In this document: positions 23,601-35,600 of the stretch, one piece after another
How the letters are laid out: each line of letters starts with the position of its first letter
Position numbering within the stretch: position 1 is the first letter of the stretch
From: Sabellastarte sp. h YS-2021
Lineage: Eukaryota > Annelida > Polychaeta > Sabellida > Sabellidae
Assembly: GCA_964017235.1 (NCBI GenBank)
Contig: OZ024935.1
Coordinates: 87,635,052 to 87,699,051, forward strand
Length of the DNA stretch: 64,000 nucleotides
Direction: 5' to 3'
The notes under the pieces: model-generated
Seen by the model: the letters and a program-made list of their open reading frames with translations, nothing else
The model's database searches: none
What the model was told of the DNA's origin: nothing
Program-made: the position numbers and the translations under genes

Positions 23601-26600
23601 GATTCTAAACCTGCTTTAGTCAAAATTTTGTTTCAACAGGAAGATCAAAGCAGATTTATCAATGAAAATATGGATTTTATATGCTTGACGGTACATACAT
23701 TGTTTAAGTGGAATTTTGTTTCCCATATTTAGCACAATACTTAAATCATTCCACAACTTCTTGAGAGGTTCACAAGAGACAAAGAAATGAACTTTGTCTA
23801 ATAGCTGAGCATGTGAATTACAAAGTCTGTAATATTTCTGAGTCGTAAAGACTCATCTTAAACATTTCTTGTTTTACACTGGGAATCCGTTTTAGTGGAA
23901 ATTATAAATGTGAAATAAAAATTCAACCTATCTGAGGTGAAGCATGATTAAAAATGGTATCACTTTGTATTTGCTCTTCCCTGAGTATTTAAACCAAATA
24001 ATATTTTGGATCCATATTGCTAAAAAGTGCGTTGTATTAATGTGTTGAAAGTAGTTCTACAAATATTCTAATTTAAGAATAACCCTGAAGGAAATTCATG
24101 GAGGTTATCAAAATTTGGAGGAATATCAAAAATGTTAGATACTTTTTGAAAAATCAACCACTTTGCTTAATGACAACCCCAAAGTCGGGATTTAGAGCTG
24201 AAGTGATCTTGATGTCATTAAATCTGATTGTAAAGTTCAGGACACACTCCAATTCAGATCTTATCACCAATAGATCTAATAATATTGTTGTTATAGGTAA
24301 GGGACTTATTGGCCCCGACTTTAACCAAAATGATCAAAATCACATGCTTATGTCATCTCTTGACTGTCACTTTTATTGCTGACAGATCCGGACGGCCTGG
24401 GATATGAACTCATCATATTGTATCAGCAATCTGTCTTATCATATTTAAATTGTATAGATCCTGGTCAAATGTCTTGGGGACTCCAAGTTTAGTCAGAATT
24501 TGGACAGCATTACTTCCAACATTTACATGATAATATTTATTATACTGAAACAAGTGATATCTCAACATTGTTTTTTCTGATACTTTTTCCAATTTAGGTT
24601 TGAGGAGTCAGACATTTTCACCATTATACTTCAGTTTTGCATACTTCACTAATGCTAAGGTCACTGTTCCACCGTGGTGATTGGATTGTATACCTTGTCC
24701 CCTACTGGAAAAATTGAAGTCTGTCGAAATCCACAGAAGAATTGGTGAAAAACAATGGCCTTTTGAATAACATTAGAACTGGTGCTCAAAAACTTCTGAC
24801 TGGTTCCTGAAAAATAATCTTAATTGTTTCCTAAATCCTCTCAAACCATTCAGAATGGACTATGAGATCTTGTAGTTTACTAGCCTCCCAAATGAAAAGA
24901 TTGGCTTCTCGAACATTCCTGAATGACAAATATTTAGGATGGTAACCCAATCGAGGGGTTGATTGGCATCAGGGTTCTCTAAGTTTTCATTGTCTAGTTT
25001 AGAATTCAGAAATCTTCAAAATTTTATCCACAGCATACTAGCTTGAACTGATCATGAAAAAGATACATAAAGGTTATTTTATGAACAGTTTTATTCTAAA
25101 GGTAAATGTTGCTGAGCAGTTAGGTGTATTCTTTTCATAAAATGAAAGAAAGGACAGTACAGGGAGATTTCCTTACACTGGAATGACAGACGAGAGAATT
25201 TTTTTAGCTGGGGTGCATATTGACTGTAAGCAGTGACTTAAAGCCCAAAGTTGAGAGTTCAAAGAGCATTTAAAGTCATTCATTCCTCAGTCAAATGTGA
25301 TGCTAAAGTATACATCTTAATAGATAAATGGCTAGTGCCAGATAATTAATGTACATGACAAAGCTGTAACACTGCTGTGAATATAAAGGTTTATAGAGGA
25401 TTTCATTGTCAGGCAGATGATATGCAAACCTCAGCTGCCAGTTGGATTTGTTTGTTCTTCTAGATAATACCAATAAATATGCCAAGGGTGAAGTTTAATG
25501 AGATTGTTGTCCCTAGACAAAAACTTTTCCCTTTAAGCAACTTTTAAATAGAGCAGGGGGGGATAATTGTGAAAAGCAGTGCACAGAGATTGTGGTGGCT
25601 CAAAATGAGCAGATCTGTTTCTCATGTATGTGTTTGTTTATTTTTGTTTGTTTTTGGGGGGTTTTACGTTGTTTTAACACTGTACAAGTCATATCATGAT
25701 GGGTAGTTTTGTAGACAGAGGAAACCAGTACATACAGTTGGTCAAGGTTCTGTACTGTAAACTGTTAACTATCGGTAAGCAACTACCAACTTTCCCACAT
25801 ATGGACCGGGGTTTGAATCGCCGACCTCAGAGGTGGGAGGCAAGTGTGTTACCACTGCGCCACCATGGCCCCTCTCATGTATGTGAGACAGTATTGAAAA
25901 TCATCTACTAAAATAGTGAAATAAATTCCCAGTGAAAATTCCCACTTCTACATAGTATATTTTTGTATCTATTTACTTGAACATTTTTTATGACCAGGCA
26001 TAGGGATTTATAATAATATGTCTGCAATTTCAATATATACATTTCAATATATAAAACAAGGAATGTTATACACATCCTGATACCACATAGCCATAGTTGA
26101 CAAAAGCAAAAGTGAAAGGAGTCGTAATAAGTGTTTCTTCTGTATACATTGTCAGAAGTGTTTAAGTACATATGCCAGTGTATAATTTTGTGTGTTAACC
26201 ACATTTAGTATCATTATTTTATTCAGTGTCTAGTTTTATTATATAAAACTAAGAAAAGACAAAATTGAGAAAAGGTAAATACAAGGGTATTGAAAATAGT
26301 GTACTGGAACAAGTTTCCACTTTTGTTAACTTTGATCGTGGACTTTGTGCTCTGAGAAAAATATTATTACAAGCAGGATACAACAATGGTTCAAGTATAT
26401 AATTGATACGTGTATTGACATTATCAGTTGGGTAATATGTGCATAATTTATATGTGGTAGGATGTACAACCATTATCAAACCAGTTTTGTGACAGATGAA
26501 AAAAATAAATCATTATACCACTGTTCCATTGTTACAATTAATCATAAAGCCGAGATAATTTCAGACTCGGGGTATGCGACTATGGCTGAGGAACCGTGTC

Positions 26601-29600
26601 ATTTTCCCAAATGCAAAGATTGGTCATACAATGGAAATAATTGGTGAATGCTCAGATTAAAAATTAGTAATACCAAGCCATGACAACGTTTTGCAGTAAC
26701 TGTTAGAGTTGTATGACTAATCTTCCCTTGGGACCAAATTACTCAGCTCCATTTTTGGACAGCATTGTATTTATTATATAATTTATAAGATAGGTTGTAG
26801 TAAACAAAATATTATTTGTACCAATCTAAAATTAGTCATAACTGACTTATTTTTTATGGCCGTCTACATTGAGCATGATTGCAGCATGACCCTCTAGACA
26901 GAAAAGATAAGTCCTACAGCCAATAAAATAATGCTTGTAACTAAATTATTACGGTATCTGGAAGACAACTTGTTACAATGGAACAGGGGTTTTACCTAGA
27001 ACACTGAAACAGATAGACCAAGATCTTGTTATCAAGTTAAACTTGGAGTTTTCACTGAACCTCTTGACAGCAGTGGTTATTCTGGGGAAGGCCCTCAGCA
27101 TTGCCACTGAGGGTCAAAACCATACAAAAGTGACCACACAGCCTGTTGGTAGATGACGTGGTTGCTAACCACTGGGTCACTCAGGACCTATTAAGAGCTA
27201 GTAATCATTTGGCCAGTAAAGGTATTTTTCACCAGTGACAGAATAACTGATGACTGTCAAAAAGGCCTGCCTCAGAGTGATGGGGGCAAAGCTAATGTTT
27301 CATCTCATCTGATAAAGTAGCATATTGTCACGGTCATGCATTGTCCGCAGCAACATTTCATCTTCTGTGACAAAACTGTTACACCAACTTGTTCATGTAA
27401 CTGTATATTGATGCAAAATGAACAATTGTTCATGGCATCCACATCTGTCTGTGTGTCTGTTACCTTTTGCCATTGTGAGATAGCTCTAACTAGTTTTTGC
27501 TATTTTGTCTGTACCTGTGAGAGAGTTTTTTTTTGTATAATTTTATGCTTGGGCTATATGATGATAGTATGTTATTTTGTGTTAAGTTACAGCCATGGTG
27601 CTTACTCCAAGATTTTATGAACAATTTCAACACTTTTAGCCAATTGTTAGGTCCCAACAGACCTTCTGCAGTTTCATGATCCAGCTCAAGACATACCTGT
27701 TTGGATTGGCATAGCCACCACCATAGTTATCCCTCACAAATGAGCACTTGCGAATGCATTGGTTAATAGTCATCTGGATTATTGCACTTCTCTGTTTCAT
27801 AGTTTGTCTTCCAAGAACATCACAAGGCTTCAGAATATACAAAATTGTTTGGCACACTTTAGTTCTGGTGCTTCTAGATTTACTTGTATCACTCCAACCT
27901 TAAAGTCTTTTCACTGGCTTCCTATTAAACAATGTATAATCTTCAAAACCATTATGATAGTACTCGTATACGAGTACCTCACCAATGGTAAGCCAAAGTA
28001 CTTTGCTCCGTTTTTGTCTTTGTATACATCTGTTGTTAAAACAAGATGTAGTAATCCGTAAAAGAGGTTTCTCAAGGTTCCTTTTTACAGCTCCTCAGTT
28101 CATAAATCTAAAGTTCATTTCTTTAAGTGCTTCTCATATGATGCTCCAAAACTCTGGAATGAGTAGCCCCTTGAAATTCAAACTGCTCCTCTGCTTTCAT
28201 GTTTCAAAAGGCAACTTAAAACCTATCTGTTTCAAATGTCTTTCCCTCCCTGGTTTCTTTACCTACTGAACACCGATGGTCCCCTAAGTGATGACTTATT
28301 ATGTTTTACGACTTATTGATTTGTGAATTGCGATTTGGATGGTGTGCCTTAGAATCCACTAGTTCGGAGATTAAGCACATGGATACCTGATACACTCCTT
28401 TTTGAATTCCAGCATATGAGAGTATATATGCTAAAAGTATAGTGCTGTTGTATTCAGACGATTTTTATCAAATATATCGTTCATCTACTTCTTGATGATC
28501 TGTGTCGTGGCGTAGTTTCAGAGCTGTAGTTCCATAGCTTACTGGGTAAAAGCTACTTTTATAGTTCATGATTGAGTAAATAACTGATAACTGTGAAAGT
28601 ATTGAACTAATAGCGTGGTAAAGTACTTTGCTCAACTATTTGTTGATGCTATATGTCATGACAAATTGTCAGAGCTGGAGCTGTGTTACTGAATAATCGA
28701 TATTTTGACATTTTCCCGTTGAATAAATCATTTGTTATGACAAACTGTTGAGTTTAGAGATTGTTTGTAAGTATGTCGTTCTCTTTCTTGTTCATGTACT
28801 GTTTCATGATCAATTGTCAGACCTGCAGCTCCATAACTGAGTAATAGCTACTTTAATAGTTAGCCTTTGAATAGTTTACTTGTAGTTGCAAAAGTTTTAT
28901 ATATTAAGAGCATTTTCAGGTTGAATGCATTGATGAGCTACTTTTTGATATTATGTGTCATGGCAAATATTCTGACCTGTAGCTCCATTGCAGAGTAATA
29001 CCTGCTTTGATAATTCACCATTGAGTAAATCACTTATAACTACAACACTATTGAGTTCAGAGGATTTTTATCAAATGTTATATTCACCTACTTGTTGATT
29101 ATCTATATCATGGATGTTTTCAGGCTATTGAGCTCCATAGCTAACTGAGAAATAGCTAATTTGATAGTTTACCACTGAGTAAATAACTTACAACTGTAAA
29201 AGTATCGAATTAAGAGCATTTTGGTGAAAAACAGGGCTGAGCTACTTTTTAATGTTCTCTGTCATGGCAAATTTTCAAAGTTATAGTTCTATTACTAAGA
29301 GTAATACCTATTTTGACAGTTGACCATTGGGTAAATCACTTTTAACTACTGACGTATTGAATTGAGAGCATTTTGGTGAAATTCATTGCTGACCTAGTTT
29401 CATTGTCTGTGTTATGACAAATTTTCAGAACTGTAGGTTTTGCCATGAGGACTCTGTTGTTGGAATCCAAGAAGAACAAAAGCTCTAGGCTTCACTAGGT
29501 GATGCTTGTATATCATTGACTGTTTCCAGTTTTGGTTGACCTATCAGTCATCAAGTTCTGTGCCAACTCTAAATATTAACTTATTCTTTTGGCCACACTA

Positions 29601-32600
29601 AATTTTTTGAAACAGCTGGTTGAGTTTTATGTTTTGGAACTCGAATGACAAAAGGATTTGGATATAGGCACTGGGATGGTAAAGCACATGACCGCATGAT
29701 ATTTTAAATTAGAATATTATAAACGCTTGCCTTTTATTAGGTATTGAACCAGATGTGATGAATGAGGAACTGTATGACCTTAACTTTGAACAAGAGAGGC
29801 AGGAGGCTGCAGTTTCACTGGACAGGACCATGGACAAGATGTACTCTATGTTTACCAAAACAGTTATCAGGTAGGTTTCTGTCTTTTATGCATGTGTCTG
29901 GTGTATGTATTGTTTGTAATGTACACTCAGCTTATTATATTTAGATCACCTCAATACAAAGTGGGGTTGCATCAGGTATCTGGGTGGTATAGTTCTATGA
30001 GAGGCCATGTCACCTTACCCAGTTGTTAAGGTATTGGATGAGTCGTGTCTGGTAAAAAGACCAGATATAATCTTGAAATATTTGATTATCTAATAAGCAG
30101 CTGTAATTCTTCCATTTCAACTTCACAAATTTATCTGTTCACTTTTTGTACAATAAACTTTTAATGACTCATCATATTTCTCCAATGTTATTACATCTTT
30201 ATTTTTTGTTAAAAATACTTTAATTCATTAATATTAACATTTACACACCTTCTGAAATCATTTCAGTTAAATGATGTGTGCCTTAATGGTTAACCGTCGT
30301 AATTTTGTCCCAAATAAGGCCCTAGGTCTAATGAACTGTTTGCCTCTTATTTTAACAAGTAAAAGGCTGCTGATAGCAAGATAATGACCACAACCTCCAC
30401 TTGCCTGTTAATAGCCTCAAATCATTTGTGTACATATCCAGAAACCCATGATTTACTGAACATCCAGTGCAATGAAAGTTTCGGTAATCCTTGCAGACTA
30501 GTTTTCATCTATTGTGGAGAAACCGCTGAATGCCAGAGATAAATGGTGAACATCCTGTATTGTGACGTCATATTTCTGCAAACCACAATCTACTACATAA
30601 TTATACAGATGCAGCCTGCCAATAACAATGGACATAATTTTCTGTAAACCCCAGATTATCCCCAGATAACTTCATATAATGTTTCATCTAAGAGATTATA
30701 TTATGGAATGGAATTTATTTGCTGTGTAGAGGTCATATTTTTAAATTTTAAACTATGGTGCTTCAACATCTCCCAATGTCAACCATGTAATGTTCTTACA
30801 GGGAAAGTCCAACATACATCAAGGGGTTTTCTCGTGACAGACAAGCTCCAAAGATTTATCTTTATGTGTCCGAAGGTGCCATTCAAAAAGCCAAGAGTTT
30901 TGTGATTGACAAATTTACCAGGAATGATCCTTTGATGTCCATATTAGGATTTGAATATATTGTCCAACCTACAAGTGCCCGGTTTCTCATGCCAGACCCT
31001 TACGCAGCCTCATCCAGTGCTGCTGATTTCAGGGGAACAGAAAAAGTGCAGGCTGGATCCATTCTGTTGAATAGATCAAATTGGGGAACTTTAGGCTGCT
31101 TGATGTATGAACACAATCAAGGTTCCCCTAACAGAGTTTGGATGGTCACTGTGGGGCATATCCTTTTGGATCATAAAGATGCTGTGGATCAACATGTATC
31201 CAACAGAGTGTGTCAGATTTTTACAAAACTTAGGTCATTTGCTCAAGGGTCAAACACAGAAGACCATCTGGTTGGGGAGAGATACTGGGCAGCATTGCAA
31301 ACTATACTGGACAGAGATGAAAATTATCAGTTCATAGATTTGGCATTAATCCCACTACATGATGATATACAAAGTGATAAGTACATCATGGAAATTCCAC
31401 GTATGACATCGGCCCCTTCTGTTTATGTTGGCAGTGATGCTGGTCTAATGGGGAGGAAGGTTGCAAAGATAGGTATGTGGCTTTCAAATGCTTTTGTAAT
31501 TATTAAGCTTATATTTTTTTCTGTAACTTATGTGACAGAGCTCTTTAAATAAGTACTTGCAATCCATGTAGCAACATATTTTCTGTGTTAAAACCAGGTA
31601 CAGAGTAAAAATTCTGAGGAAAACATTCCCTGAAAATTTGGTGAAAATCCATGTAGAGGTTTAGTCCTGAAAATCTTAAAAGTGTTGCCATGGCAACAGT
31701 TGTTCCCAGATACCTCCCAAAACCTAACCAGCTGTAGATTCTCTTGGGGTAAACATATCCTGAAAATTTGGTGAAAATCTGTGCAGGGGTTTAATCCCAG
31801 GCGGGGGATCATACCACTGCAGTGATCTTGTTCCAACTTAATTTTCCATCTATCATGAAACCCCAAATTTGGTCTCACTAACCTCTCTATATTTCACCAT
31901 CAAAATATACATCACACGTATGGAAAATTTTACAATTTACTCATTTTCATGAAATGTGTCTTTGAAACCTTTAATGACACTTTATCTCGGTGAAACCATA
32001 TTTTGGCTTTTTCTAACTCATCTGTTACAGTTTTACAAAGTTCACTGATGTTGCTACTTGTGTGAAAACTGCTAGTATCATCTGCAAAGAGAATAAATAT
32101 TAATATTTTTGAACAGTTACAATTGTCATTAATATACTGTATAAACGGCATTGGTTGTAATATTGATGCCTGTGGAACATTTTACATCCAAATCTTTGAG
32201 GACAAGTTTTACTAAGTAAGTGACAAACATGTAAAACAGCTGATTTTGTTTATGTCAAGGCCCCAGCAACCAATTTTGATTTTTTTAACTTGTTCAACCA
32301 CTAGCAAATGTGCTAGCAAATGAACAGGAAAATAAAGTACCTGCATTCCTAGCAATTAATCTTTATCTGTGTATGTTAAAACAGGTGTTACCACTAAATA
32401 TACAGAAGGTGTCATTGTTGCTCCCAATTTGGGTTACATCATTGAAAATGTGTCCCGTCCGGGGATGTTTGCAGTTTTGGGGGAGGATGAAACGTTTGCT
32501 AAACCTGGCGACAGTGGCTCCCTTATTATTGACACAGAGAACAACTGTGCGATAGGATTATTGAGTGCAGTGCATACTGGGGATTACTTTGCAAATGGAA

Positions 32601-35600
32601 GATTCTACACAGATTTAGCACTCTGTCTGCGACTTGACTTGTGCCTAGAATATGCAAAAAACAACTGGAATCTTGTCCTGAGTTTTAACAACCCTACAGT
32701 TTCCGTACCCGTTGACAGACTGGTAAGTCCTGTGAATGAAGAACTGTGCATGTAATAATATTGTTTACTTTACATATACCAATGAGGTTTTCTGGTCATT
32801 GCATTATGTTTGCATATTAGCAAGATTGAAAAATACTTCAAGGATTTACATCAGATTTACACAGTAGGTGGGTCTAGATCTAATATAGAACTGGTCTTTT
32901 TCAGAACCGGTCCGAGCACTATTTATCGGCAATCCTAGATGCTGATCCCATTTTTAAAACATGCTGAAAGGCTTTTGAGATTTAGCATTTCTGTTCTAAG
33001 TAGTCACAAACTAGTTTTTGTCATTAATTGCTAACAACTTAACATTGTGCTGCTTTTTAAGCTAGTTCTTGTGCAGTGTTTGTGTAACATTATAGCCTTG
33101 CTTAAGGATCACATTTGTACCTTTTCTTCTACAAATATGCACAAAGTATTTGGTATTCACACGTGTTATGAGATAAAAGCTCATCAGACAGCTAGCTGTA
33201 TATAAAAGATGTAATGTACAAGCCAGCAAATACATGAGTATATAACATAAACTGATTCTTCATCATCTCAACTGATCGCTAATTGCAAAAAAAAACAATA
33301 TTACCACAAATGTAAGAACAATTAACAGCATAACTCCGACAAAGCTTATTGTTCAGGGACACAAATCTGTACACTCTGTTGTTTATGTTCAACAAGACTA
33401 TCTCCAGGACCATTGTTTAGATTATGATATGGTATATAGAATATCCACAGCACTCAAAAGTCAATATTTTAACTTTATGTAGATTAATCCATAGCGTGTA
33501 CATATCCAAGTGCCCTGATTAAGGATATGACTAGCAGCAAAAAAATTTAAAGAAATTTGCCACCAAAATTAATCAAGTTTTCATGCAAGCAGCATCTTGT
33601 TATTTCAAGGTAACAATTGTGACAGCTAAAAATGTTGACTAGCTTAAATGCATTGTTTCTATTTAATCACAAGAGATTAACCTATTGATATTTTGTGCTC
33701 CAAAGATTTCGAAAAATCTAGACTTAACAAAGAGGTATTCTCTGGACGTGTCAGATGATAGAAGAAAGGAAGGGCTTTGAAATATGTATGACATTTTTGT
33801 TGGATTGTTTAATATTAGTGTTGCTATGATGAACATGACTTTGTCAGAAGGAGTTCAGGCATAGCCTTTGTCCTGCATTTTAAATAAGTTTATCAAAGCA
33901 TCCAATATGATATAAAATTGCTTTTAACACATTTTATAGGTTATATCATAATGAGTACCTGAGAGTTGGAGGAGGGTAGTGAATTGGTCTAGATACTGAA
34001 ATGAAACCATGTCAAAAAACAATGACCATCTTCCCTCTAGAATGTTGAAATGATTTTAGTTACATTTTGTTCTGTAGAATCTTCCAAAGTAATATTTTCA
34101 TATTGTTTTTGAAGCAACCATCTGAGAATCCACCCCAACTCCGCATTGAGGACAGGACACAGAACTTGGTGAATGAGGCAACATTTTTTGCACAGCAGCA
34201 TTTATCTCTCTTGGATCAAATTGAAAGACTCAACATCACGGTAAAGATGCACAAAGAAGCTAGATCACAGGTAATGAAATTTTATTATTTTTAATTTGCC
34301 AAAGACAATTTATTAAGCAATGCATTGCTGTTTCACTAATGCTGTGTTCTTTAACACTGCTTTTGTTGTTCACCAAAGCTGTGTTGTTAAGCAGTATTTT
34401 TTGTCAATATTTATAATTACCCCAACTAAAAACTACATTAAAGTTTAACCAAGAGATGTAATCAATGCTGATATTTTGAGATTTTTTTGATTTCTGATAT
34501 CAATGTGGCATCGCCATGTATTTTCATGCAAAGGGGAGGTGTGAGGGTAAGGTAATCGACATGTCTATTTGGTTGTTCATTAATTCACAAATAAAATTAA
34601 ATTTCACTCAGGTTATTTTTCCTTAAAAATATTGCCAACACATATACATGTGTGAAATGATGTGTGACTTTCCTTGTTAACAGAATGAAGCCTCGCTAGC
34701 ACTCAGGATTGCAGAGAATTCAAAGCAGGTACATTGGCTCACTTCATAATGTACATCTACCTTACAACTACTTGTTCTATGTATTGTCACTTGTATTGTC
34801 ACTTGGAGCGTGTGTTATAGGTTTAGTTAAATTATTTTAGCTGTATAAAAACGCTTTGTCAATTAAGGCCAGAGCAATCCCTTATATATTCCCCAAGATG
34901 GGACGAGAGTTCTCAACAAATACTTGATGAATGAAATATTGTGCACTACAGATTTGTTTTGCAATTCTTTGATGACTTGTTAAATTGTATTAAACAAAGA
35001 TAACCTGTTGCCTTATAGACTAGACCGATAAATCTGTTTCTCAGCCAATATTTAACAGATGAATGTATTGATGAGAGCCATATCGCATAAGTATGCAAAA
35101 AACATAAACGTCCTGAAGGGCAACAAATGGCACACATCCTGACATTAAACATGTACTGGGCTTAGTAGGCCCCCACCTTGAGCATCAACGCTTTGTCAAT
35201 TAAGGCCAGAGCAATCCCTTATATATTCCCCAAGATGGGACGAGAGTTCTCAACAAATACTTGATGAATGAAATATTGTGCACTACAGATTTGTTTTGCA
35301 ATTCTTTGATGACTTGTTAAATTGTATTAAACAAAGATAACCTGTTGCCTTATAGACTAGACCGATAAATCTGTTTCTCAGCCAATATTTAACAGATGAA
35401 TGTATTGATGAGAGCCATATCGCATAAGTATGCAAAAAACATAAACGTCCTGAAGGGCAACAAATGGCACACATCCTGACATTAAACATGTACTGGGCTT
35501 AGTAGGCCCCCACCTTGAGCATCAACGCTTTGTCAATTAAGGCCAGAGCAATCCCTTATATATTCCCCAAGATGGGACGAGAGTTCTCAACAAATACTTG

